This document shows, piece after piece, positions 44,497 to 55,512 of a DNA stretch of 64,000 bases. The stretch comes from Chrysogorgia sp. JL179-B06 (taxonomy: Eukaryota; Cnidaria; Anthozoa; Scleralcyonacea; Chrysogorgiidae). The notes under the pieces are model-generated. The model worked only from the letters and a program-made list of their open reading frames with translations, did not search any database and was not told where the DNA came from. The stretch's first letter is position 1, and each line of letters starts with the position of its first letter. A program made the translations under genes and the position numbers. Location of the stretch: positions 1 through 64,000 of the forward strand of contig JAYKKM010000056.1 in the NCBI GenBank assembly GCA_035772405.1, in the 5' to 3' direction.

Positions 44497-46092
44497 ATGG
44501 CTGCATCAAGAAGGTAAGTTGGCGTAAGTTGTCTGCTTCATTTCAGTATTAAACATTTGTATGTGTGTAAGTTTTCCATGTTTAATTTTATTATAAGGCA
44601 AGACTTTAGAGATCTCATGGAAGTAATCGTGTACGATTCGGATAGTGGCGATTCCTCCAGTAGCGACAGCGAAAATGACTTTGATTTCCTTTTTTGTGAA
44701 ATTGCATTTGCACCTAAACGGCAGATAGGAAACCTTACAGATATAAGTGATCTGGAATGTGAACAAATGTTCAGGTAAATAGAATGTTTTCCTATATGTA
44801 GGTGACAAGCAAATTATAAACTGCTTGTTTAAAAGTATTTTTTGTCGCACAATAGGTTTCAAAAAAGAGATATGGACCGTCTTACTCAATGTTTTACAAC
44901 TCCCAGCAACTTATACCTGTAAGCAAGGAGCAACCGGAATGGAAGCATTAATGATCATGCTACGTAGATTAACGTACCCAAATAGATGCTGTGATCTTGT
45001 TCATATTTTTGGAAGAGCAGAGGCTGAGCTTACTATGATTTTTAACATGATGAGATTTCCAACTCACGCCATTGGTAACTTTTACTAAAAGTAATTTGGT
45101 AGTAATTTTTATTATTTTCAGATAATAGATGACATCTATAACCGATTTCACCACCTGTTAAACACTCTAGATTTGGTATGGCTTGACCCAGAACTTTTTG
45201 CTCAAGCAATACATGCTAAGGGGCCCCCCTTGATCAATGCTTTGGGTTCATTGACGCTACTGCTATTCGGATTGCACGGCCTATACGTAATCAAAGGATC
45301 ATGTTCAGTGGACACAAGAGAATACATTGTTTAAAATTTCAGGTAGAAGTGATTCTATAATTTTATGATTTTAAATCTTTAGAATATCTCTCAAATTTAG
45401 TTGCAATTTTCTTTTGTAGTCTGTGGAAGTTTCAAATGGTCTCATAGCCAATATGTTTGGACCATTGGAAGGAAGAAGACATGATGCATTCATGTTAGGT
45501 GTCAGTGGTTTATTACCCAGCTTCAACATCTAGTTAAACCTAATGGGAATCCTTACATTCTATATGGTGATCCTGCATATGGAATAAATCGCAATTTATA
45601 TCACCATTGGTTCAGTTTCCTTTGTTCTCTAGTGGCATTATATCTGATATCAACCTCATAAAATTATTCATGAGGTTGATAAATACTAAACTTCACCAAT
45701 GGTGATATAAGGCGGTTATATACCTTAGACCTCGGTGTTTAAGCGATATATTCGCCCTCGGGTTGATATATCGCTAAAACACCTCGGTCACGGTATATAA
45801 CCTATACATAATCGCCCCTTACCGTGGAGCTAATCTTACCCCTAATGAACACCTTTTCAACAAAGAAATGAGTAAAGTCAGAATAAGTGTAGAATGGGGT
45901 TTTGGAAAAATATGTCAGTATTTTGCATATTTAGATTTTCGAAAAAATTTTTAAGTTATTTTACAGCCTGTTGGGAAATATTATTTAGTAGGATCTCTTC
46001 TTATTAACTGTCATACATGTCTTAATGGGTCACTCACAGGTTCATATTTTCAGTTGGATCCACCCTCACTGGAAACTAATTCTGTTCATTAA
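44497..46092 (+). pseudogene. PIF/Harbinger transposase (HARBI1-like), one frameshift and an insertion
   Basis: Exons 44,497-44,513, 44,598-44,774 and from 44,856 join in phase; further introns are near 45,070-45,120 and 45,342-45,420. The acidic N-terminus is followed by 'MFRFQKRDMDRL'. A +/-1 break near 44,920 precedes 'QGATGMEALMIMLRRLTYPN'. The DDE residues are visible: Asp in 'FGFIDATAIRIARP', Asp in 'YGDPAYGI' and Glu in 'VEWGFGK'. 45,598-45,815 is an inserted foldback. The end, 'PPSLETNSVH' plus TAA at 46,090-46,092, looks native. It would cut and paste Harbinger DNA with a Myb-like partner. Confidence 0.85.
45598..45815. mobile_element. foldback insertion in the Harbinger transposase
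   Basis: Two nested hairpins occur: TATATCACCATTGG with its inverse around ATCAACCTCAT/ATGAGGTTGAT, then GGTTATATACC...CGCTAAAACACC palindromic arms (45,714-45,805). The transposase frame stops on one side and resumes after it. Confidence 0.7.
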
Positions 46093-46176
46093 GAAAAATA
46101 AATACAACTTTTGCAAGAAAATGCAGAACAATAACCAACAATGTATATCAAATACAGTAACATGTTTGCATGGCAG

Positions 46177-46451
46177 TCACATCAAACATTTATCTTTTAG
46201 TAGCATGAGAAAAGCCGTTCTTTCTTCAAACTCTAATTTAAGCCTCTCTTTGCGCTCTTCAGCATCGTCTTCATATTTTTTTCTTCTGAAGTTCAAGTTC
46301 CAATTTGCGCTGTTCTATTTCCTTTTCTTTAAGTTCTGCTTTTCTTTTATACTTATTTTCCAACATTTCCATGGCAGTCAACCTACTGGCCCTACGTCTC
46401 TTAACCCCAACCTTAGGAACTAAAAAGAACAATAGCAAGTTCTCAAAATGT

Positions 46452-46484
<33 letters not shown>

Positions 46485-46706
46485 ACCGGTATGTGTGTAT
46501 GTAAATGTACATGTATGGGTAGGGATGTAGGTAGGGGTATGGGTATAGGTAGGGGTATACTGTAGGTATGGTATAGGTAGGGGTATAGGTAGGTAGGTGT
46601 ATACGTGTATACATATACGTATATCTATGTTATATCATATATACAATGTATTCTTACCAACTGGTTTAGGTGTTTCATTTTCATCTATCTCATCCTCCGA
46701 TGAAGA
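46177..46706 (-). pseudogene. Harbinger partner-type gene (Myb/SANT family), C-terminal exons
   Basis: Two exons on the minus strand, 46,706-46,658 ('SSSEDEIDENETPKPV') and 46,420-46,177, join by GT-AG in phase 1. The second starts 'VPKVGVKRRRASRLTAMEML' and is a charged coiled coil, as at the end of Harbinger Myb-like proteins. It converges on the transposase gene, the usual two-gene Harbinger design. One extra A in an A7 run (near 46,278) shifts the frame. The N-terminal part is cut off at 46,707 by the 9-kb element. Confidence 0.6.
46452..46620. repeat. TA/TG microsatellite and GGTA-rich minisatellite
   Basis: (TA)n then (TG)n to about 46,485, then degenerate GGTAGGGGTATA units to 46,620, inside the intron of the Harbinger partner gene. 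Confidence 0.8.
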
Positions 46707-46925
46707 ACTCTATGGCGGCCCAGAAGCGCCATAGCATTTTTTCGCTTATTTTGTTGATAATTATTTTATTTTGATTATCATAGTTAAAATAAAAACAAAG
46801 CAAAATTAAAAAATATTTCAAAATATAACAAAAACAATTCAAATCAAAGCTAAATTCAATCAATCAAATTCAATCAATTCAATCAAAGCTAAATAAAAAA
46901 TGGCCCAGAAGCGCCATAGACCAAG
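46707..46925 (+). repeat. left terminal inverted repeat (219 bp)
   Basis: The first 110 bp match the right repeat almost base for base. The inner part differs by a CAATCAATT-type expansion. GGCCCAGAAGCGCCATAG occurs twice, at 46,717-46,734 and 46,903-46,920. The second copy contains the start codon (46,900) of the long kinase frame. Confidence 0.85.
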
Positions 46926-48191
46926 ATGCAAGCCATGTTGTCTCTCTGACAGATCCGTTTTAGTGCGAGTTTTGGTTGTGAATTTCAACATGGCTGACAA
47001 ACAAAACACATGGAGAAAATTTCAAGAAAAGATGAAAGACAAGCATACAGCAAAGAAAGCGACAAAGCCAACGAAAGGTAATGGCCAAGAAAACGAAAGA
47101 GGTGAATTAATAGTTCAGCGCCTGAGCTCCGAAGTTCATGGGAAGGCACAAAAATATAGTCGAGTAGGCCCAAGAGACTTTGTCGATTTTGCCAATATTG
47201 ACATGACGGTAGAAAACATCAAAAAGGCATGTACTGCACATTTTAAAGGTAGTATTGAAGTAGGTATGGTCTGTGACATTCTCACGGGTGACCAAGGTCC
47301 ATCGTGCAGAACTGTTAAACAAATTCCTAACTTGAAACTTATACATATTCGTTTCATCCCCGAATCTGATGTTGAAGTATTGGAGGACACTAAAATAGAA
47401 AGCTGTCCTAGCATGAGTATAAGGCAGAAGTTTACCAGAAGCGTTAGCCCTCCACCGAGACTGAATAAAAAACCCAAGGTTGCACCTAAACGTTTGTCAG
47501 TATCGACAATCTTACAACTTGGAAGACTGGTGCAACCCAAAACGATATTGGTTAACTTGTTTTCCTTCCACTTCGAGTCGCTTACTTGGTCAACTGTTCC
47601 AGCGCCAGTAGAGTTCACAATCGATCCCGACGTTCTTGGTGAAGGTGGTTTCAGGAAGGCGTATAGACCAACAACTGTCACAAACGAGTTTTCGCATGCT
47701 ACATGGGTAATCAAAAGGTACAAGCCAGAAGCACTTGAAGAGATTGAGAAAATCAATGAATCTGTGGATAATCAAACCAAAAAGGTTTGCAATTACACAT
47801 TAACTTATATAATAGTTATAGTTCATAACTATATGTGTTTATTGGGGACATATGCTTGCAAATAGATTTGCATAACCCTCTGACGCAAATGTATATATGT
47901 ATATAAATATATATAAAATGCTTTTAGTGATCAGTTAATCAAAATATAATTCATACATCACATTATTTATTTATATCATAACTTAGTTATTTATTTATTT
48001 ACATACATAACCAAATTCTAAAATGGTTTCCATAAGTTTGTGTGTGTAAAAATACTAAAATATTTAATTACATAAGTCTCAGTGATTAGTGTGAATATTC
48101 ATGTTGAATTTGGCTTGGTAAACCTTATCCATCAATCACTGACTATTAGTCTGGTGGCTTAGTGCGAAAGTTTGGAAAGATCTATACGTAA

Positions 48192-48358
48192 TGGACAAAA
48201 GCGCAAAACTTTGCATGAATGTAGGTGTGGTAATAGAGCAACTTTAATTGCAGGGAATCCTGAAGTCTAGGAACCAATCATAGTTTTGATTAACATAACA
48301 TAACCTTCAATTGTGCAAAGTTTGGTGCTTTTTGGTGCAAAGTTTGGTGCTTTTGTCT
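48192..48358. mobile_element. small MITE in the kinase intron
   Basis: GGACAAAAGCGCAAAACTTT and GCAAAGTTTGGTGCTTTTGTC are inverted ends; the right end motif is doubled (48,312-48,350). The look is Tc1/mariner-like. Confidence 0.6.
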
Positions 48359-48360
48359 AA

Positions 48361-51035
48361 GCCGAAAGAAATAATTGTGGTGCATCTGTTCGAGGAGTTG
48401 GCATTGCTATTAAATCTAAATTGCTGCCATCACTCATCTCTGTCAAAAAGGTGAATGAACGCATTATTGTAGCAACCTTCAGGGGTAATCCAAAAACAGT
48501 AGTTATCTCATGCTACTCGCCACACAACTCAAGACCGGAGGAAGAAGTTGTCACTTTCTATAAGAAGCTTAGTGATGTGATCGAGGACATCCCACTCCAC
48601 AATATGCTATTTATTGGTGGTGATATGAATGCTCAGATTACCAAACGATTCTCTCTCCACAGTACATCGAATAGAAATGGCTTCTTCTTAATGAGTTTAC
48701 TGAACAACACAATCTTATTATTGGTAATACCTCCTTCCAGAAGTCGTTGGGAAAGCTTTGGACTCATAGATCTCCCAAAGGCTTTTTATCACAAATTGAC
48801 TTTTGTCTATTTCGAAAAAGGTGGCGCAATAGTGTTCATGACTGTCAAGCTTTCTCCACATCAAACCCAGTTGGTAGCGACCATCGTATTGTTACTGCCA
48901 ATGTAAAGCTTAGTGTCAGATGACCAAAAACATCACTAAAAAAGAAGCTCTTCTGGCGTGCCCTGTCCTACGATCTGGATTTAGCAACACGTATCGATGA
49001 CACCATCGCTTCCCGCTTTGAGAATTTACCTCCTGTCAAAAAGGGATACACTGAATTCGTGGTTATAGCTAACCAAACAGGTACGGAGCTATTACCAGCT
49101 AAGCCTCGTCCTGCTCCCAAAACCGCTGACATTGATCAAGTAATATCTGCTCGTAAAGCCACCCTGCGAGCCTCCGCCTCAAACATTCAAGCTACCCAGA
49201 ACAACTTACGGGAAACTTTTGATCATTGTGAAGACCAGCACATCAACAATACCCTACTCTCCTTTGAGAATGGTGCAGCAACTCCATCTGCCATAAAGAA
49301 CGCCTGGAACCTTGTAAAAGAAGTTGGTGGGAAGCGAACACGTAGCACAATCTTTGTTGAAGGTGAGGATAGGCTGAAAACTTGGGAGAACCATTTTAAG
49401 AATCTTTTGAATGCAGATCCAGATGAGCGAATTGAAGATGAAGTCAACATAGAGAAAATCTTTGACACATTCACATCTATCAAATGTGATGACTTTTCTC
49501 AAGCTGAAGGTGATGCTTCAGTTAGACAGATGAAAAACGGAAAAGCACCTTCCTGCAGAGTTCTGGAAGTTGAAGAAGATGAAAAAGAGCCTGCTTAAAT
49601 TCTGCAATGCCACTTACAATGGCAATCGACCTAAAGAGTGGGGAATTTCAGGCTTAACACCAATCCCAAAGAAAGGTGACTTGAAGAAAACTGACAACTA
49701 TAGGGGTATCTCCTTAACCCAAGTTGCCTCAAAGAGTTATCATTGCCTTCTTAACAGGATTCGCCCAGTAATTGATAAAGTACTTCGTCCCAACCAGAAT
49801 GGATTTAGACAAGGAAAATCTACATCTTCTCACATCCTTACCCTCCATCGAATTGTCGAAGAACTGAAGAATTACAACAAAGAAGCAGTCGTGGCATTCA
49901 TTGACTTTCGAAAGGCTTTCGACTCGATTGACCGTGGGAAAATGTTTCAGATCCTAAATGCATATGGTATTCCTCTTGAAGTAGTTGATGCCATTAAAGT
50001 TATGGATGAAGATACATCAGCACTAGTAATAACACCTGAAGGTGAAACAAATACGTTTTCGATTGACACAGGAGTTCTCCAAGGAGACCCTCTTGCCCCC
50101 TTATTTGTCATCTGCTTGGATTATGCTCTTCGCTCTTCGATTTCTGACTCAGATGGCTTGACCCTGAAAAGACGACGCAGCCGACGCATTCCTGCAGAAG
50201 TTCTAGCAGACCTAGACTACGCTGATGATATAGCTCTTTTAGAAGATACCATTGCCACAGCACAAGATCTCCTTAATCGTGTTGAGAAATCATGTCAGGG
50301 TATCGGCCTCTTCTTAAATGTCACCAGGACCAAGTATATGCACTTGAATCCTTCCACAGATGAACAGCTTTGTTCTTTTGATGGTTCACCTATCGAATGT
50401 GTGACGGATTTCAAGTACCTTGGCAGCTATACAGATTCAGAATATGATATGAAAATTCGAATTGGTCTAGCCTGGAGCTCTATTCACTCTCTACAGAAAG
50501 TATGGAAAGCACCAATTAAGAGAGAAACTAAAACTGAAGTATTTAAAGCTTCAGTTGAAACAATACTTCTCTATGGTTCAGAAGCATGGTCATTAAATGT
50601 CGCACGATCAAAGAAATTAGATGGTACATACACCAGAATGTTGCGTATAGTCTATGACATCTCTTGGAGAGACCACTTAACTAATCAGGTTCTCTATGGA
50701 AGGCTTCCTCGCATCTCCGAAGTGGTGAAACGTCGCCGCCTAGCTCTTGCAGGACATGTTTTTCGTCATAATGACCATGCAAGTAGACTTTTGATCTGGT
50801 CTCCGGATGATGCAAAACGGCGTGTTGGTCGTCCTTATGTCACCATCAAAGATCTTCTCGAGAAGGACACAGGCTTATCAGGCAGTGAATTACTGACTGC
50901 AATGCGAGACCGGGAGTCGTGGAGAAAGAAATTTGTGAATACTTCACCAGTTCCTGTTGGGACTGGAGGACACAATGAATGTATACGCCACCAGACGATA
51001 TGCCTTTAATAAATAATTGTTAATATTACAAGTAT
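48361..51035 (+). mobile_element. RTE-like LINE, 5'-truncated, inside the kinase intron
   Basis: The endonuclease part (48,361-48,900) has 'VVISCYSPHN', 'LFIGGDMNAQI' and, after a frame change near 48,680, 'GSDHRIVTAN'. A long frame at 49,059-49,598 links to the RT. The RT frame 49,570-51,009 is open for 479 codons, with 'PIPKKGDLKKTDNYRGISLT', 'FIDFRKAFDSIDR', 'GVLQGDPLAPLF' and the active site 'LDYADDIALLE'. The C-terminus ('WRDHLTNQVLYGRLP') fits RTE/BovB relatives. It has a short AT-rich tail and ends about 15-40 bp before the splice acceptor of the kinase. Confidence 0.88.
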
Positions 51036-51538
51036 TAATATTCTTATAGGTCATACAAATGCACCATCTGGCTCAAAATTTTACACAAAATATCACTAAA
51101 CAAGTTGAAGAAGATGCCTGCCCTGAAACATTTGGTCCAACTCTTAACTACAGCACTATTTATTTGGGAAAAATGGCAAGTGAGGAGTGTGTGAGTGTGG
51201 AAGAATTTGTGGATGGCACTTCCACAAAATATATTAACAATGATGGATGTGTTTGTGAGGACCAAGAAGATGAATTGGTGCAAAAAGCAGAATGCTTATC
51301 ACATTTTTCCTATTTAAAGTAAAAAAAACAGGTTATGGTGGTGGATATTCAAGGTGCAGGATACAATTTATTTGACCCAGAAATTGCCTCTAAAGTTTTG
51401 GTTAAAGAAAACGAGGTCATGTTTACAGCAGGAAATTTGTCTCAGCAAGCTATAGACAATTTTATTGGTTGCCATATATGTAACAGGTTTTGCAAGTTTC
51501 TACATTTAGAACTGCTGAACCAGCAAGAATCTCAGTAG

Positions 51539-51967
51539 AGGCTATTTCAGATCAACTGAAGCACCTCCGGACATTTTAGCACTAAAATTTTTAGCATTAA
51601 AAAATCCTGTTTATTTTATTTAGGATACTAGGTTTAATTTATGAATAAGACATTTAAAGAACGAAGCAGTTCTCTACAGTGCTAAAATGTCCGGAGGTGC
51701 GTCAGTGGATCTAGAGAAATTACACAAGAATTGTCCCATGTAATAGCACCTTTATGTTGCAGACAATATACAGCACTCGTTTTTTAAGATTTTAGCTGTT
51801 TAATGCTGTCGAACACTGTTAATGTTATGTTACACTGTTTTATTGTTAAAAACTTTCTTATGCAGAGCAGAACTCTAGTGTCAAGTTAAGCACCACATAG
51901 TTGGGTACCTTTTTATTATATAATAACAAAAATCGTAACGCTGATTTTCTCTGTGTTTTAAAAGTGT
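51539..51967. other. gap between the convergent genes
   Basis: No coding. A near-inverted pair, GCACCTCCGGACATTTTAGC (51,567) and GCTAAAATGTCCGGAGGTGC (51,681), brackets about 95 bp and is a small foldback or MITE. Confidence 0.7.
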
Positions 51968-52380
51968 TTAGCTGTGCAAAAATTTGTCTTTAAGATACAC
52001 ATATGCATCAGCGCATTGGTCAGGTGCAATGTGTCCAGGGAAAGGAATTACTCTTTCACATTTCAATCTAAATTCACTTTCTATAAAATCTTCATCTGTA
52101 TCCAAAACTCCTGACAATTTAGCTACATCTTCAAGTTGTTCTTCTGTGACAGGCCACCCTATTAAAGACAGTACAGTGTGCACATTCACATTCAGCGACA
52201 CTGGAATATTATATTTGGAAATAATAGAAACCCATTTATCTATTCTAGAACAGCTGCCCCTTGGCAAATTACCTATGTTAATGACAGACAATATCACTTG
52301 TCAAGTGTCAACTTCCATAAACTAAAGGTTAAAAATATGACTATGCAACTACTATAGAGTATATATATATATATATATTT

Positions 52381-53597
52381 CGAGTGTTGGAATACATACA
52401 TTTTAAGACCAAACCGGGACCAGTTGCGAAAAATGCAACTTAGCGGCCTTCCGGTAGGAATTGAACCCGTGACCCTGCGATTGCTAGTGCAGTGCTCTGA
52501 CCACTGAGCTACGGAAGCCATTGCCGAGAGCCTAGTCACGAGTTCTGTATATATGGTGGTAATGCCGGGATAAGATTCTGGGTATATTATAGGTAATATT
52601 TGGCATTTCACTCGATCAAACTACATGTTGAAAGGATTTATGGTGAAGGAAAATTTCGAGTGTTGGAATACATACATTTTAAGACCAAACCGGGACCAGT
52701 TGCGAAAAATGAAACTTAGCGGCCTTCCGGTAGGAATTGAACCCGCGACCCTGCGATTGCTAGTGCAGTGCTCTGACCACTGAGCTACGGAAGCCGTTGC
52801 TGAGAGCCTAGTCACGAGTTCTGTATATATGGTGGTAATGCCGGGATAAGATTCTGGGTATATTATAGGTAATATTTGGCATTTCACTCGATCAAACTAC
52901 ATGTTGAAAGGATTTATGGTGAAGGAAAATTTCGAGTGTTGGAATACATACATTTTAAGACCAAACCGGGACCAGTTGCGAAAAATGAAACTTAGCGGCC
53001 TTCCGGTAGGAATTGAACCCGCGACCCTGCGATTGCTAGTGCAGTGCTCTGACCACTGAGCTACGGAAGCCGTTGCCGAGAGCCTAGTCACGAGTTCTGT
53101 ATATATGGTGGTAATGCCGGGATAAGATTCTGGGTATATTATAGGTAATATTTGGCATTTCACTCGATCAAACTACATGTTGAAAGGATTTATGGTGAAG
53201 GAAAATTTCGAGTGTTGGAATACATACATTTTAAGACCAAACCGGGACCAGTTGCAAAAAATGCAACTTAGCGGCCTTCCGGTAGGAATTGAACCCGCGA
53301 CCCTGCGATTGCTAGTGCAGTGCTCTGACCACTGAGCTACGGAAGCCGTTGCCGAGAGCCTAGTCACGAGTTCTGTATATATGATGGTAATGCCGGGATA
53401 AGATTCTGGGTATATTATAGGTAATATTTGGCATTTCACTCGATCAAACTACATGTTGAAAGGATTTATGGTGAAGGAAAATTTCGAGTGTTGGAATACA
53501 TACATTTTAAGACCAAACCGGGACCAGTTGCGAAAAATGCAACTTCAAGGCCTTCCGGCTGGAATTGAACCTGCGACCCTGCGATGCTAGTGCATAT
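52381..53597. repeat. 276-bp tandem array, 4.4 copies
   Basis: Units start at 52,381, 52,657, 52,933, 53,209 and 53,485 (partial), each opening CGAGTGTTGGAATACATACA. Copies 2 and 3 differ at only one or two positions by eye. It lies in an intron of the integrase gene, between (TA)n runs at 52,362-52,378 and 53,596-53,610. Confidence 0.95.
52445..53347 (-). other. four tRNA-Ala(AGC)-like sequences, one per array unit
   Basis: Positions are 52,519-52,445, 52,795-52,721, 53,071-52,997 and 53,347-53,273 on the minus strand; a fifth is truncated at 53,595. Each has a pol III A box (TAGCTCAGTGG), a D arm GCTC...GAGC, a 7-base anticodon loop CTAGCAA (AGC, alanine) and a B box (GGTTCAATTCC). The acceptor stem is imperfect and the outer pair is mismatched. 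A tRNA-derived SINE head is more likely than a working tRNA. Confidence 0.7.
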
Positions 53598-54118
53598 ATA
53601 TATATATTATATGTCCCACCACACTTCTGCAAGCCATATTCTTCTGGAAAACCGTACATGTGATTAGGAACCCCATCTGGCAGCAAAGTTTCTTTTTGAA
53701 CACGGATTCTGTGAGCATTCCACAATGTATCCTTGAACGTGTCCAGTTGTTTTTGTAGTAATGGTATCATTATAAATGCCAAAAGGTTTCTGTGAATAGA
53801 AGTCAAATACAATACTCACGTGATTAAGTGCTGCATACAAGAGCAAATGTAAAGAGTACTACTCCACACTTATTCACAACAATACAGGGCTAAATTGAGG
53901 TACTGTCAGATTAAATTGTTCAAAATTCGATTCTGTGGAAATACTAGGGGAACTGCCGTCCTCAATAGGGGTGGGGGGCAAGGTTAAAAATGCAATCTGC
54001 CAATTTCAGCTAATAAATAAAACTTTTGTCATCCCTTACTCCTACGCAGTCGTCTTTTTATCGTCTCTCATGGGTGAGCGATACAGGATCAGGTACAAGA
54101 TAGACGACAAAGAGACGA

Positions 54119-54466
54119 CTACAGTACTGCTCAGAAATAACCTAACACTGCGTTCGGATGCGTTCGCGTTCCGAACGCGTTCCAAACGCGTTCGGAACGT
54201 GTTCGGAACATCATTGTGACTTCGCTTAAAAAGTTAATGGGAAGACTTCGTTAATTTCTGACTTTAGTAAACTTCTAAACGGATTTAACTTGATCATTTG
54301 ATTGCTGGACTGGTTATGGTATATGTTCATTAGACGAGATTAAACCAGAAAGTATATCGTTGCGAACGCGTTCTGAACGAGAATAGAACGCGTTCCGGTC
54401 GCGTAACGCGTTACGAACGCTTTCGGAACGCGTTTTTCGTTAGGTTAATTCTGAGCAGTACTGTAG
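54119..54466. mobile_element. MITE with GAACGCGTTC-rich core
   Basis: Inverted ends CTACAGTACTGCTCAGAA followed by TAACCTAAC. The interior near each end is dense in GAACGCGTTC palindromes. TA is present at both edges, which would fit a Tc1/mariner-type duplication. It lies in an intron of the integrase gene. Confidence 0.75.
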
Positions 54467-55512
54467 GTATGAGTCAGTGACGTTCCTTAAGTGTGAAACT
54501 AAAAACATTTCACCAACCTGTCTTGTTCACTGTGTGGATCATAATGTGCTTGATGTTTTAGCCAGTTCAGTTGTTGTTTGAAATACTTTTCGAGGCGTTC
54601 ATGGAGTTCCCTCCACCATCGTTCAATCTGTCAAATACAAAAATACAATAAGCTTGAGGTTTAGTTTAAATTGCTAAGTCATAGTTTTAAAAAATGTATG
54701 ATGTATATATTCTTTTATAAGTACCACCTGGTTAGAAGTAGATGGTCTGTACAGAACTGTGTCCTCTGCATCAGTGTCACCATGGTTTTGACGTAGATAG
54801 GCGTGCATTGTTGCCATCACCCCTGTCTCAGTACCCTTGTCTACTCTAATCATTATTGACGCAACCTTCCGTGTTTCATACAGATACTGCAAAAACCATT
54901 AAACCGATCCGTTTTGGGCAAGAGTTTGATGTCCAAATTTTTAACCAAAGTATTTTCTTGCTTGCTGTGTCAATGGAACCATATATTGCTAACGGAAAAG
55001 TGCTATTTTGGTACCCCATAAGTTTATCATGGCCATCCATGGAGTGCACCCAATCAGTTCCTTTTATGACAAAATGTCCCTTTACTCTTCTTTTCTTTTC
55101 CATCGGCTGTCGTGCTTCAAGACCTTAGTTCCGCGGAACATTAAGATCATGGTCTTGTCTTATTTTATGGCACATTGCCCTATAACCGAGAAGCTGACCA
55201 GGTCCTAATTGTTTTGAAACGGCAGCCCTTACTTCTTCCACAGTCACGTCTCCATCTGTTTGGTATATGCCAAAATGCTGTAGCCTTCGGTCTAGAGTCC
55301 TCTTGCTCCACGCGTAGTCAGGGAAATATCGCTGCATGAAACTTAAAATTTCTCTTCGTTGTAGCCCTTGCTTTACATGCTTCTGCAGCTCTTCTTTCAA
55401 TTCCATATCGTCAGTCCACATAGAGTTTCTTACTCGCATTGCCGCCGCCATCTTGGATATAAAGAGCTGTTGTACGCCCCCCATAGTACGGCCCCTGTCG
55501 CTCGCAAAGCAG

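Larger units (their letters stand above)
46990..51538 (+). pseudogene. alpha-kinase (MHCK/EF2K-type) gene, two exons, one stop
   Basis: Exon 1 is 46,990-47,784 and exon 2 is 51,050-51,538, joined in phase 0 across a 3.3-kb intron (donor GTTTGC, weak; acceptor TTCTTATAG). The first 220 residues are not recognised. The catalytic domain starts with 'VLGEGGFRKAYRP' (Gly-rich loop) and 'WVIKRYKP' (ATP-binding Lys). Exon 2 gives 'IQMHHLAQNF', 'YLGK', 'VEEFVDGTSTKYINNDG', 'VVDIQGAGYNLFDPEIAS' and the zinc-site 'CHICNRFC'. A TAA at 51,320-51,322 interrupts the domain in frame. The frame is also open upstream to the ATG at 46,900 in the terminal repeat. Alpha-kinases phosphorylate Ser/Thr; the substrate here is unknown. 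Confidence 0.85.
51968..55451 (-). pseudogene. rve-like metazoan integrase-core gene
   Basis: Exon 1 begins at the ATG at 55,451 ('MAAAMRVRNSMW'), with 'YAWSKRTLDRRLQHFGIY' and 'GPGQLLGYRAM'. A TAA at 55,125-55,127, with apparent loss of about ten residues, precedes 'GTDWVHSMDGHDKLMGYQNS' (first Asp). After a frame change near 54,890 come 'RVDKGTETGVMATMHAYLR' (second Asp) and 'STSNQ', spliced (donor at 54,728) to exon 54,627-54,518, which opens with 'IERWWRELHERL' (Glu). Exon 53,789-53,617 has 'KETLLPDGVPNHMYGFPEEY'. The last exon is 52,270-51,968. This DDE family is widespread in cnidarians; here it is the likely recombinase of the 9-kb element. This copy has two breaks. Confidence 0.75.

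Noticed and set aside
52294..53439. Repeated minus-strand ORFs of 88-105 codons containing 'SVAQWSEHCTSNRR'
   Set aside because: They are translations of the tRNA-like sequence in the 276-bp array; this peptide is a well-known false ORF of tRNA-derived SINEs.
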